Positions 1-8,557 of a stretch of 8,899 nt of DNA are shown one piece after another. How positions within the stretch are numbered: the stretch's first letter is position 1; every line of letters begins with the position of its first letter. The stretch comes from JACQFK01 sp964604905 (GTDB lineage Bacteria; Planctomycetota; MHYJ01; JACPRB01): positions 1 through 8,899 of the forward strand of contig CAZSCC010000028.1 in assembly GCA_964604905.1 (NCBI GenBank), in the 5' to 3' direction. Under the pieces are notes generated by a model. It was not told where the DNA came from, did not search any database, and worked only from the letters and a program-made list of their open reading frames with translations. A program made the position numbers and the translations under genes.

Positions 1-399
1 CCGCCACTGAGAGTCGAAGATGTAGAGCCCCGCGCTGTCGCGCTGGCCGATGATCAGGTACCCGAGCGCCGCGGCGATGACCTTCGCGACCTCCAGCTTG
101 TTCTGCGACCCCTCCCCGTAGAGCATCGAGCGGCTCGCGTCGACCATGATGTGGCCGACGAAGTTGGTCTCCTGCTCGTACTGCTTGATCGCGTACCGCT
201 CGCTGCGGCCGTAGACGCGCCAGTCGATGTGGCGGATGTCGTCGCCCGGGACGTACTCGCGGTGCTGGATGAACTCGATCGAGAACCCGTGGTACGGGCT
301 CTTGTGATCGCCGACGCGCATGCCCTCGACGATGGTCCTGGCCTTCAGGCCCAGGGCCTCCGCCCGGTGGATGACGTCAGGTTGCAGGTACGTGGGCAT
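1..399 (-). CDS. DUF58 domain protein, N-terminal part (cut by window edge)
   Basis: This is the first 133 residues of a DUF58 protein; the rest lies beyond base 1. The family signature is clear: REYVPGDDIRHIDW at residues 47-60, followed by a von Willebrand A-like strand MVDASRSM (85-92), whose D87-x-S89-x-S91 is the first part of a metal-ion-dependent adhesion site (MIDAS). The protein starts directly in the soluble domain with no N-terminal membrane segments, so it is the short form of the family (usually about 300 residues). The ATG at 399 is preceded by AAGGGAG at a suitable distance. It follows the MoxR ATPase by 32 bp on the same strand, the usual moxR-DUF58 arrangement. In such operons the ATPase is thought to act as a chaperone that remodels MIDAS proteins or inserts their metal or cofactor; the client here is unknown. 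Family assignment is secure, cellular role is not. Confidence 0.93.
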   Translation of the reverse strand, partial: MPTYLQPDVIHRAEALGLKARTIVEGMRVGDHKSPYHGFSIEFIQHREYVPGDDIRHIDWRVYGRSERYAIKQYEQETNFVGHIMVDASRSMLYGEGSQNKLEVAKVIAAALGYLIIGQRDSAGLYIFDSQWR

Positions 400-431
400 T
401 CCCGGAACTCCCTTGAGAGAAGACCGGAGAC

Positions 432-1448
<1,017 letters not shown>

Positions 1449-1678
1449 GTCTGTTCCTCCGCGAGTAGGTGCCACCGGACCGGGGCGCCGTTACCCTCTA
1501 AATGCCATTGCCCCCCGGGGCGTTCCTAACAAGCCTTGATAACGCAACCCGCTCCAAACGTTCCGCCGAAAGAGAGGAGCCTTTCCACATAATATGGCCG
1601 GTCGGCCGGGCGTCTCACCGGAGGGCAGATCTTCCTGTACGATTCCCCTCCGATCGGGTATGACTCCTCCGGGACGAG
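1449..1678. promoter_or_regulatory. Divergent intergenic region between moxR and malQ
   Basis: This 230-bp spacer must hold the promoters of the moxR-DUF58 operon (leftward) and of malQ (rightward). Its middle is less GC-rich than the genes. The best rightward -10-like hexamer is CATAAT at 1588-1593 (five of six matches to TATAAT), but there is no good -35 at the right spacing. Weaker candidates nearer malQ are TACGAT at 1638-1643 and TATGAC at 1659-1664. On the minus strand TATCAA around 1536-1541 is a weak candidate for moxR. No operator repeat stands out, and none of these sites is decisive. Confidence 0.4.
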
Positions 1679-3190
1679 ATGCCAGCCCTACCGAGCCTCC
1701 GGACGCGCGCCAGCGGGGTCCTCCTCCACCTGACCTCCCTCCCCGGGCCGCCCGGGATCGGGGACCTGGGCGACCCGGCCCACAAGTTCGCCGCCCAGCT
1801 CGCGGCGGCGAAACAGGCCTGGTGGCAGATGCTCCCCGTGGGCCCCACCGGCTTCGGGAACTCGCCCTACTCGGCGCTCTCCTCCTTCGCCGGCAATCCT
1901 CTCCTGGTCAGCCTCGACCGCCTGGTCGAGCAGGGCCTCCTTCGGAAGGAGGACGTCACCCCGGCAGGCAACTGGCTCCGCGAACGCGTCCCCTACCGCG
2001 AGGTCGAGACCTTCAAGACCGACCGCCTCTACCGCGCCGCCGTGGCCTTCGACGCGCTGGCGCCCGAGGACCAGCGCGCCCGCTTCGAGTCCTTCCGCGC
2101 CGCCACCCCATGGCTCACGGATTACGCGCTCTACCGCGCCCTCAAGGACGCCCACGGCGGGCGCGTGTGGACCGAGTGGGACGCCGGGACGCGCGCCCAC
2201 GACCTCGGGTCGCTCGCCGAGGCGCGCCGCAAGCTCGCCCCCCAGATCCGCTTCCACGAATACGTCCAATACGAGTTCGACCGGCAGTGGCAGGCGCTCC
2301 GCCGCCGCTGCCGGGAGCTGGGGGTCGGCCTGGTGGGCGACGTCCCCTTCTACGTGCCCCACGACAGCGCGGAGGTGTGGGCCCATCAGGACCTCTTCGA
2401 CCTCGGCCGCCGCGGGAAGCCGATGAGGGTGGCCGGCGTCCCTCCCGACGACTTCGCGAAGGACGGCCAGCTCTGGGGGTTCCCCCTCTACAAATGGGAG
2501 GCCATGCGCGCTCGCGGCTACGACTGGTGGCTCGCCCGGTTCCGCACCACGCTCGCGCGCTTCGACGCGGTCCGCATCGACCACTTCATCGGCTTCCACC
2601 GCGCGTGGGCGGTCCCCTCGCGCCTCAAGAACGCCCTCCGGGGCCGCTGGATCCTCGCCCCCGGCGCCGAGGTCCTCCGCAACCTCCGCGCCGAGTCGGG
2701 CACCCTGGAACTGGTCGCCGAGGACCTGGGCGTCATGACCCCCGAGATCGAGCACCTGCGCGACACGTTCGAGCTGCCGGGCATCCGGGTCCTCCAGTTC
2801 GGATTCGGCTGGGACCCCGCGCAGACCCACCTGCCCCACAAGTACCCCAAGCGCTGCCTGGCCGCGACCGGCACGCACGACAACGACACCTCGCGCGGCT
2901 GGTTCGACAAGATCGACCACCCCGGAACGCGCGAATGGGTGTGCCGCTACCTGCAGACCGACGGCCGCGAGATCCACTGGACGATGATCCAGGCGGTGAT
3001 GAACTCGCCGGCCGACACGGTGATCACCCCGGTCCAGGACCTGATCGGCCTCGGCACCGAGGCACGCATGAACCGCCCCGGCGTGGCGACCGGCAACTGG
3101 GAATGGCGCCTCGCGGAGGGCCAGCTGAAGCCCGAGGCCCTCGACCGCCTCCGCGCCCTCACCGAGTCGACCGGCCGCGCCCGGCCGTAA
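1679..3190 (+). CDS. malQ: 4-alpha-glucanotransferase (amylomaltase, GH77)
   Basis: This is a complete 503-residue GH77 enzyme, the size of the compact Thermus/plant D-enzyme type. Such enzymes transfer alpha-1,4-glucan segments between maltodextrins in the cytoplasm, serving glycogen or maltodextrin turnover. Conserved blocks appear in order: SGVLLHLTSLPGPPGIGDLG (12-31), MLPVGPTGFGNSPY (51-64), GDVPFYVPHDSAEVWA (220-235), the nucleophile block RIDHF with D301, the acid/base block AEDLG with E348, and the third carboxylate in GTHDND with D401. All three catalytic residues are present. The usual arginine after DHF (DHFRG) is isoleucine here (DHFIG). The ATG at 1679 is the only sensible start: an in-frame stop lies at 1661-1663 and family similarity begins near residue 10. 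There is no clear Shine-Dalgarno sequence (only GGGACGAG directly before the ATG). No glycogen or maltodextrin gene is adjacent. Confidence 0.96.
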   Translation: MPALPSLRTRASGVLLHLTSLPGPPGIGDLGDPAHKFAAQLAAAKQAWWQMLPVGPTGFGNSPYSALSSFAGNPLLVSLDRLVEQGLLRKEDVTPAGNWLRERVPYREVETFKTDRLYRAAVAFDALAPEDQRARFESFRAATPWLTDYALYRALKDAHGGRVWTEWDAGTRAHDLGSLAEARRKLAPQIRFHEYVQYEFDRQWQALRRRCRELGVGLVGDVPFYVPHDSAEVWAHQDLFDLGRRGKPMRVAGVPPDDFAKDGQLWGFPLYKWEAMRARGYDWWLARFRTTLARFDAVRIDHFIGFHRAWAVPSRLKNALRGRWILAPGAEVLRNLRAESGTLELVAEDLGVMTPEIEHLRDTFELPGIRVLQFGFGWDPAQTHLPHKYPKRCLAATGTHDNDTSRGWFDKIDHPGTREWVCRYLQTDGREIHWTMIQAVMNSPADTVITPVQDLIGLGTEARMNRPGVATGNWEWRLAEGQLKPEALDRLRALTESTGRARP

Positions 3191-3217
3191 CAGAACAATC
3201 CCTTTGTTTTGTTACGG
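3185..3217. terminator. Hairpin between convergent malQ and nadE, probable bidirectional terminator
   Basis: The arm CCGTAACAGAACAA (3185-3198) and the arm TTGTTTTGTTACGG (3204-3217) form a 14-bp stem with one G-U pair, closed by a five-base loop (TCCCT). It is A/T-rich in an otherwise GC-rich region, includes the malQ stop codon TAA (3188-3190), and ends two bases before the nadE stop codon (3220-3222). Position and symmetry suit termination of both convergent transcripts. It lacks a downstream run of T on either strand, so it is not a textbook intrinsic terminator; it may instead protect 3' ends or block read-through. Confidence 0.6.
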
Positions 3218-3219
3218 GG

Positions 3220-5154
3220 CTAGAGCGCGTCGATCTCCTTCAGGAACGGCGCCGGATCCACCTCGTCCGGCAGCCGCAGGTCGCCCCGGGGGGAGAGGCT
3301 CACCGAGCCCACCTTCGGGCCGGGGGGCAGCGTCGTACGCTTGAACTGCTGGCGGTAGAAGCGCTCGAAGAAGAGCCGCAGCCACTTCCTGACCTCGGCC
3401 GGCCCGAACTCGCCGGCGAACGAGCGGCAGGCCAGCGCGAAGATCCGCGCCGGACCGGCGCCGTGGCGCTGGTGGTGGAAGAGGAAGAAGTCGTGGAGCA
3501 CGTACGGCCCCAGCACCTTCTCCGTCTCCTGCACGATCTCCCCGTCAGCCCCCGGAGGCAGCAGTTCCGGCGAGATCGTCGTCGAGAGGATCGCCTCGAG
3601 CACGGCGCGCGTCGCCGCATCGGCCACGTTCCCCGCGTACCAGCGGACGAGGTGCTTCACCAGCGTCTTCGGGACCGAGACGTTCACCGCATAGTTGGCC
3701 ATATGGTCGGCGTTGTAGGTGCACCACCCGAGCGCCAGCTCCGACAGGTCGCCGGTCCCGACGACGATCCCCTGGTGCTTGTTCGCCAGGTCGAAGAGGA
3801 CCTGCGTCCGCTCGCGCGCCTGCGAATTCTCGTACACGACGTCGTGGGTCTTCGGATCGTGGCCGATGTCCTTGAAGTGCTGCTCGACCGCGGCCACGAT
3901 CGGGATCTCGCGGAACGTCGCGCCCACTCGTGAGGAAAGGTCGGCCGCCGACTTCCTCGTCCGCTCCGTCGTCCCCATCCCGGGCATGCTGACGGCCAGG
4001 ATCGCCGTCGCGGGCCGCGAAAGCTTCCTCATCGCCTCGACCGCGACCAGGAGCGCCAGCGTCGAGTCGAGCCCGCCCGAGACGCCGATCACCGCGGTCG
4101 CGGAGCCGGAGGCCTCGAGGCGGCGTGCCAGTCCGGTCGCCTGGATGGAAAGGATCTCCCGCGCCCGCTCGTCCACCGCCCCCGGCGCATCCGGGACGAA
4201 CGGCGTGCGGGGAAACGTCCGGTCGAGGGTGGCGAGCGGGGGCAGAACGCCCTCCAGACGCTCGATCGTGTAGCCCGGGACGCGCGGCGAATTCCCGAAC
4301 GTCGTGTCGCGCGCGCGGTCGTGCATCAGGCGGTCCACGTCGACCTCGGCCGTGACCGAAGCGCCGCCCAGCTCGAAGCGCGTCCCCTCGGCGAGCATCG
4401 TCCCCGCCTCGGCGATCATCGCGTGGCCACCGAAGACGACGTCCTTGGTCGACTCGCTCGGGCCGCAGGAGACGTAGACGTACGCGGCATCGAGCCGGGC
4501 CGACTGCGTCCGCACGAGGTCGCGGCGGTAGTCCGCCTTCGCGACCAGCTCGTTGCTGGCCGAGAGGTTGAGGATCACGTTCGCCCCGGCGACCGCGTGG
4601 GCCCCGCTCGGCGGCTCGGGGGCCCAGAGGTCCTCGCAGATCTCCACGGCGAAGATCATCCGGCCGATCTCGAAGAGCTGGCGCGTCGAGAGGCGGAACG
4701 TCCCCAGGAGATCGTCGGCGATCCGATAATCGGCCGTCGCCCCCGGGATCCACCAGCGCCGCTCGTAGAACTCGCCGTAGTTGGGAAGGTGGCTCTTCGG
4801 GACCGCGCCGCGGATGCGGCCGCGATGGAGGACGAAGGCCGTGTTGTAGAGGCGCCCGTCGGGCGCCTGGAAGGGGGCGCCGACGACAAGGGCCGCCGCG
4901 AGGCCCTTCGTCTCCTCGGCAAGCGCGGCAAGCGCCTTCCTCACGTCAAGGAGGAAGCCCTGCCCCTGGAAGAGGTCCTCACACGAGTAGCCAGTGATCG
5001 AGAGCTCGGGGAAGAGGACGAGGCAGGCCCCGCGTTTCGCCGCCGTCTCTGCGGCGAGGCGGATCGCCTCCGCGTTGGCCCGCGGATCGCCGGGCCGGAC
5101 GCGGGTCTGGACCGCCGCCACGCGGTAGAAGCCGATCGATCCGAAGTCGGTCAC
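3220..5154 (-). CDS. nadE: Glutamine-dependent NAD+ synthetase
   Basis: This is a complete two-domain enzyme of about 644 residues that makes NAD+ from deamido-NAD+, ATP and glutamine, the last step of NAD synthesis. The N-terminal glutaminase (nitrilase) domain, about 8-290, carries the triad E50 (FPELSITGY), K120 (PKSHLPNY) and C173 (EICEDLW). The C-terminal synthetase domain, from about 330, carries the ATP pyrophosphatase loop SGGLDST (359-365) and the typical GTGDLSELALGW (466-477). Architecture and motif order match the Mycobacterium tuberculosis NadE type. The start is placed at GTG 5154, just before the conserved IGFYRVAA; an upstream in-frame ATG at 5265 would run past the start codon of the divergent transporter gene and adds 37 unconserved residues. 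No Shine-Dalgarno sequence precedes the GTG, but a promoter-like element does, eight bases away. The gene is convergent with malQ and divergent from the SulP gene. Confidence 0.95.
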   Translation of the reverse strand: MTDFGSIGFYRVAAVQTRVRPGDPRANAEAIRLAAETAAKRGACLVLFPELSITGYSCEDLFQGQGFLLDVRKALAALAEETKGLAAALVVGAPFQAPDGRLYNTAFVLHRGRIRGAVPKSHLPNYGEFYERRWWIPGATADYRIADDLLGTFRLSTRQLFEIGRMIFAVEICEDLWAPEPPSGAHAVAGANVILNLSASNELVAKADYRRDLVRTQSARLDAAYVYVSCGPSESTKDVVFGGHAMIAEAGTMLAEGTRFELGGASVTAEVDVDRLMHDRARDTTFGNSPRVPGYTIERLEGVLPPLATLDRTFPRTPFVPDAPGAVDERAREILSIQATGLARRLEASGSATAVIGVSGGLDSTLALLVAVEAMRKLSRPATAILAVSMPGMGTTERTRKSAADLSSRVGATFREIPIVAAVEQHFKDIGHDPKTHDVVYENSQARERTQVLFDLANKHQGIVVGTGDLSELALGWCTYNADHMANYAVNVSVPKTLVKHLVRWYAGNVADAATRAVLEAILSTTISPELLPPGADGEIVQETEKVLGPYVLHDFFLFHHQRHGAGPARIFALACRSFAGEFGPAEVRKWLRLFFERFYRQQFKRTTLPPGPKVGSVSLSPRGDLRLPDEVDPAPFLKEIDAL

Positions 5155-5162
5155 CGTGGGGC

Positions 5163-5190
5163 ATGATAGCAAACCCGATGCCGCTGGCAA
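5163..5190 (-). promoter_or_regulatory. Candidate nadE promoter, close to a leaderless start
   Basis: On the minus strand, TTGCCA (5190-5185) and TATCAT (5168-5163) are separated by 16 bases and match the sigma70-type -35 (four of six) and -10 (five of six) consensus. The -10 element ends eight bases before the GTG start at 5154, which would place the transcript start within a few bases of, or at, the start codon. This agrees with the missing ribosome binding site. It is a sequence match only. Confidence 0.5.
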
Positions 5191-5240
5191 TCCCGGCCGG
5201 CGGGTGATAAGCTCCGGCGCCCTTCTTTGACTTGGAAAGG
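5184..5240 (+). promoter_or_regulatory. Candidate promoter and ribosome binding site of the SulP gene
   Basis: On the plus strand, CTGGCA (5184-5189) and GATAAG (5206-5211), 16 bases apart, form a weak promoter-like pair (the -10 matches four of six and lacks the key first T). Its -35 part overlaps the -35 candidate of nadE on the other strand. The ribosome binding site GGAAAGG at 5234-5240 is clear, lies five bases before GTG 5246 and decides that start. The promoter part is weak. Confidence 0.35.
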
Positions 5241-5245
5241 CATCC

Positions 5246-7045
5246 GTGTCCACACGCGCGAACACCCGGTACCCCGAGGCCGGGCGAGCCCTTTCGCTGA
5301 AGGCCCTTCCCGCGCGCGCTCTGCGCGAATCGCTCCGTCAGAGTTACGGAAAGAACGAGTTCCGGAGCGACGTCCTCGCCGGCCTTGTGGTCGGCATCGT
5401 GGCCCTCCCCCTCTCGATGGCCCTGGCCATCGCCGTCCAGGCCCCGCCCGAGCACGGACTCTACACGGCGATCGTCGCCGGCTTCCTGGCGGCCCTCTTC
5501 GGCGGCTCGCGCTGCCAGGTCACGGGCCCGACGGCGGCGTTCGTCCCGATCCTCTTCCCCATCGTCGCGAACTACGGGCTCGGAGGCCTCCTCGTCGCCG
5601 GGATCATGGGCGGCATCATCCTCGTCGCCATGGGGCTCCTCCGGCTCGGGAGGCTGATCGAGTTCATCCCCCACCCGGTGACGACCGGCTTCACCGCGGG
5701 GATCGCGGTCGTGATCGGGGTCCTCCAGATCAAGGACCTCTTCGGCCTCACGCTGGCGAAGAACCCGGACCACTTCTTCGAGCGGATCCGGGAGATGTGG
5801 CTCGCGAGGGGCACGGGGAGCATGTGGGAGCTCGCGATCGGGCTCCTGACCCTCGCCCTCCTGATCGGCCTCCCGCGGCTCACGAAGAAGATCCCGGCGC
5901 CGCTCGTGGCGCTCCCGGTCGCGGCCGTGGCCGCCTGGCTCCTGATGCGCTCCATCCCGGATCTCCACCTGAAGACGATCACCACCCGCTTCGACGGCAT
6001 CCCCCATTCCCCGCCCCTTCCCCTCCTCCCCTGGCACGCCGCGGGAGCCGGAGGCAAGCCCTTCCACCTCGACTTCAACATGATCCAGGCGCTCCTCCCC
6101 GGCGCCTTCGCCATCGCCATGCTGGGAGCGATCGAGTCCCTCCTCTCCGCCGTCGTGGCCGACGGCATGGCCCGCACCAAGCACGATCCGGATGCCGAGC
6201 TTCTGGCGCAGGGCATCGGCAACATCGTCTGCCCGTTCTTCGGCGGCATCCCCGCCACGGGCGCCATCGCGAGGACCGCGACCAACATCCGGGCGGGCGC
6301 GAAGTCGCCGGTCGCCGCGATGGTCCATTCGGTGACGATCCTGGTCGCGATCCTGGCCCTCGCGCCGCTCATCGGCCATCTCCCGATGGCCTCCCTCGCC
6401 GCGCTCCTCATGCTCGTGGCCTGGAACATGTCGGAGGCGAAGCACTTCACCCACATCGTCAAGGTCGCGCCGCGCAACGACGTCGCCGTCCTCCTCGTCT
6501 GCTTCGGGCTCACCGTCGTGACCGACATGGTGATCTCGGTGACGGTCGGCTTCATGCTCGCCGCGCTCCTCTTCATGCGCCGGATGGCCCAGCTCACGAG
6601 GTCGAAGGTCCACGAAGGGACTCATCCGGTGCTCCCGCGCGGCATGCCCGACGGCGTCTTCGTCTACGACATCGCGGGGCCGCTCTTCTTCGGCGCCGCC
6701 CAGCGCGCGATGGCGACGCTCGGGGTGATCGCCGACAAGGCCCGCGTGGTCATCCTGCGGATGGACCAGGTGCCCGACATGGACGCAACCGGACTTGTGG
6801 CCCTCGAAAGCGCCCTCGAACGCCTCGAGCACTATAAGTGCATGACCATCATCGTGGGCGTGCAGCGCCAGCCCCGGCGCCTCCTCAGGAGCGGCCAAGT
6901 GAAGACGCGCTTCCTCCACCTCCGCATCCGTCCCGACATGGCCACGGCGATCACGACCGCCGAGGAGCACCTCGCCGGGAAGCAGGCGGGCTCCAGCTCC
7001 TCCACCCGCATCCGCCTGAAGCCCCCGCCCCCCTCGCCGGCGTGA
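5246..7045 (+). CDS. dauA: SulP-family anion/dicarboxylate transporter, DauA-like, with STAS domain
   Basis: This is a complete 599-residue inner-membrane carrier of the SLC26/SulP family. The membrane domain (about 44-445) has the family blocks VALPLSMALAIA (52-63), VTGPTAAFV (92-100), QIKDLFGL (161-168), AMLGAIESLLSAVVADGM (291-308), FFGGIPATGAIART (331-344) and VAWNMSEAKH (391-400). From memory, these are strikingly close to E. coli DauA (YchM), a C4-dicarboxylate carrier, more than to plain sulfate permeases. A cytoplasmic STAS domain follows (about 470-578), with the loop DMDATG (511-516) where STAS proteins keep a D-x-S/T-G pattern. The tail ends in a Ser-rich then Pro-rich stretch (582-599). 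The GTG start at 5246 has GGAAAGG five bases upstream. Substrate (succinate/aspartate, sulfate or bicarbonate) cannot be read from sequence, so the symbol means resemblance. It diverges from nadE and ends 6 bp from the convergent next gene. Confidence 0.93.
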   Translation: MSTRANTRYPEAGRALSLKALPARALRESLRQSYGKNEFRSDVLAGLVVGIVALPLSMALAIAVQAPPEHGLYTAIVAGFLAALFGGSRCQVTGPTAAFVPILFPIVANYGLGGLLVAGIMGGIILVAMGLLRLGRLIEFIPHPVTTGFTAGIAVVIGVLQIKDLFGLTLAKNPDHFFERIREMWLARGTGSMWELAIGLLTLALLIGLPRLTKKIPAPLVALPVAAVAAWLLMRSIPDLHLKTITTRFDGIPHSPPLPLLPWHAAGAGGKPFHLDFNMIQALLPGAFAIAMLGAIESLLSAVVADGMARTKHDPDAELLAQGIGNIVCPFFGGIPATGAIARTATNIRAGAKSPVAAMVHSVTILVAILALAPLIGHLPMASLAALLMLVAWNMSEAKHFTHIVKVAPRNDVAVLLVCFGLTVVTDMVISVTVGFMLAALLFMRRMAQLTRSKVHEGTHPVLPRGMPDGVFVYDIAGPLFFGAAQRAMATLGVIADKARVVILRMDQVPDMDATGLVALESALERLEHYKCMTIIVGVQRQPRRLLRSGQVKTRFLHLRIRPDMATAITTAEEHLAGKQAGSSSSTRIRLKPPPPSPA

Positions 7046-7051
7046 CGCTCC

Positions 7052-8557
7052 CTAGTCCGCATTCGCCTTCTCGACCCGCGCCGCCCAGAAGGCACGCGCC
7101 TCGTCCTGGAAGCGGAGCACCTCGGCACGCTTGGCCTCGTCCGTCTCCTTGATCCGGCCGCGGCGCTCGTCCACCCAATCGAGAAAGAACTTCGCGGAGC
7201 TCCGGCTGACGCGGCGCTTCTCGTCGCCGACCTCGACGTAGAACGGCGCCGTCGAGGCGAACCGGAAGGTCTTCGGCACATCGGCGATCGCGCGCACCAG
7301 GAACCAGCCGCTCCGCTCGAGCTTCAGCGTTCCCAGCGACCCCGTTTTCGCGAGCTCCTCCGGCGACACCGAGCGCTCGACCTTCCCGTCGCGGACCACC
7401 TCGATCGCCGCGATCCGGTCGTTCGACGTCAGCGTCGCCTTCAGCTCGATCTCCCGGGCCCCGCTGAAGACCGTCCCCGGGAGTTGCCCCGCCGCCTCGA
7501 CGCGGAGCAGCGGACCGTTCGTGACGAACGACCGTCCCGCGCGCAGACCCTCCCACCAGTTCTCCCAGCCCAGGTCCGGGCCGACGTGGACGTACACGCG
7601 GTTGTAGCCGACGGGATTGGGCAGCACCCCGGAGGCGCTCCCAGCCGACGGAGGGATCCGCAGTCCGCTGTTCAGGAGGTGATAGTAGATCTCCTGCGTC
7701 CAGAGGCCGTTCCCGCGAGGCGGCGGGAGGCGCGTCGCGTCGCGCGGCCGGCCCCACGCCTCGGTCTCGAACATCTGGCTCCGGCACATGTGATTGTTCG
7801 CCAGGCCGAGCGTGTCGACCTTCCCGCTCGCGGCCCAGACGGGAACGTCCCACCAGAACGGCTTTTCGATGTCCACGTGCGCGCCCGGGCTCTTCCGCGC
7901 CTCCTCGAGAAACGTCATCGGCGACGGGTGCTCGCGCGTCGCCGCGGTGATCGCCACGGGCTTCGACAGATTGTGGTAGAGCAGCGCGCCGCCCTCGCGC
8001 TCGTCCTCCCCCGCCATGGAGTGGATGAAACGCCCGTCGGCGGTCTTCCGGAGGAGCCCGTCGGGTGCGGGCTTCGAGGCCCAGAGGTTCGTCCGGTTCC
8101 ACCAGGTGATGATGGGCGCGACCTGGAGGTCCTCCGCTCCCGCGTGGAGCTCCGCTTCCTCGAGCGCGCGGTGGATGTGGAGATCGCCGCTCCACCAGCC
8201 TTCGAGCTTGAGGTCGGCGATCCGCTTGAGCCCCAGCTGCCGCTTCTCCGTCCCGCCGTCCTTCGCCGCGATCGTCGCCGTCGCCCTCGACCACTCCGGT
8301 CCCCGCTCGACCTCGACCGTGTACGACCCCTCGGGCAGCTCGAGAATCGCCGTCCCCGCGCAGACGAAGTGGTCGCGCCAGAAGGGATGGCCGGCAGGTT
8401 TCAGCGGCTTGCCGGTCGCATCGCGGACGTGGAAGCGGCAGGGAATGGGCTTCGATGTGGCCTCGTCGACGACGACGATCTCGATCCGGAAGGGCTCCCG
8501 GCGGGCCGGGAAGAGCGCAAGGACCAGGACCAGCGCCGCGCGGGCGAGAACCGGCAT
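7052..8557 (-). CDS. Probable exported PHP-like metallohydrolase (CehA/McbA type)
   Basis: This is a complete 501-residue protein. It opens with a hydrophobic stretch (MPVLARAALVLVLALF), probably a signal peptide or membrane anchor. A beta-rich domain of about 80 residues follows (24-105), resembling the carboxypeptidase-regulatory-like or carbohydrate-binding fold. Then comes a PHP-type region starting at GDLHIHR (124-130, H127 and H129). Further blocks are APIITWWN (147-154), LANNHMC (252-258), IPPSAGSASGVLPNP (301-315) and ALxAGRSFVTNGPLL-like LRAGRSFVTNGPLL (338-351), the last a hallmark of CehA/McbA-type proteins. In canonical PHP enzymes the second block reads ITDHN and the later one GTDSG; both Asp/His positions are changed here, so metal binding and activity are uncertain. 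The ATG at 8557 has GGAGGTGA five bases upstream; an upstream in-frame ATG at 8743 lies inside the divergent gene and is rejected. Substrate unknown. Confidence 0.85.
   Translation of the reverse strand: MPVLARAALVLVLALFPARREPFRIEIVVVDEATSKPIPCRFHVRDATGKPLKPAGHPFWRDHFVCAGTAILELPEGSYTVEVERGPEWSRATATIAAKDGGTEKRQLGLKRIADLKLEGWWSGDLHIHRALEEAELHAGAEDLQVAPIITWWNRTNLWASKPAPDGLLRKTADGRFIHSMAGEDEREGGALLYHNLSKPVAITAATREHPSPMTFLEEARKSPGAHVDIEKPFWWDVPVWAASGKVDTLGLANNHMCRSQMFETEAWGRPRDATRLPPPRGNGLWTQEIYYHLLNSGLRIPPSAGSASGVLPNPVGYNRVYVHVGPDLGWENWWEGLRAGRSFVTNGPLLRVEAAGQLPGTVFSGAREIELKATLTSNDRIAAIEVVRDGKVERSVSPEELAKTGSLGTLKLERSGWFLVRAIADVPKTFRFASTAPFYVEVGDEKRRVSRSSAKFFLDWVDERRGRIKETDEAKRAEVLRFQDEARAFWAARVEKANAD

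Noticed and set aside
297..306. The conserved DHFIG in MalQ in place of DHFRG (protein residues 301-305, bases about 2579-2593) was considered as a sign of an inactive enzyme; the coordinates given here refer to protein residues.
   Set aside because: All three catalytic carboxylates (D301, E348, D401) and their flanking blocks are intact, so this is more likely a lineage variant than a loss of function.
1510..1521. A GC palindrome, GCCCCCCGGGGC, in the moxR-malQ spacer, considered as an operator or terminator.
   Set aside because: The half-sites leave only a two-base loop, there is no T-run, and short G/C palindromes are expected by chance in such GC-rich DNA.
1594..3933. A 779-codon open frame on the plus strand, starting at ATG 1594 with GAGAGGAG upstream.
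   Set aside because: It runs through malQ in another frame and then antisense through nadE. Its product is almost only Pro, Arg and Gly in long runs, with no domain, as expected from the GC-rich third positions of the real genes.
5155..5265. An N-terminal extension of NadE from ATG 5265.
   Set aside because: The 37 extra residues are unlike the NadE family, overlap the start codon of the divergent SulP gene, and would include its ribosome binding site.
4979..6970. A 663-codon open frame on the minus strand opposite the SulP gene.
   Set aside because: It is antisense to a clearly conserved transporter gene and its translation is a low-complexity Asp/Glu/Arg/His/Gly mixture. At its low-coordinate end it merely overlaps the start of nadE in another frame.
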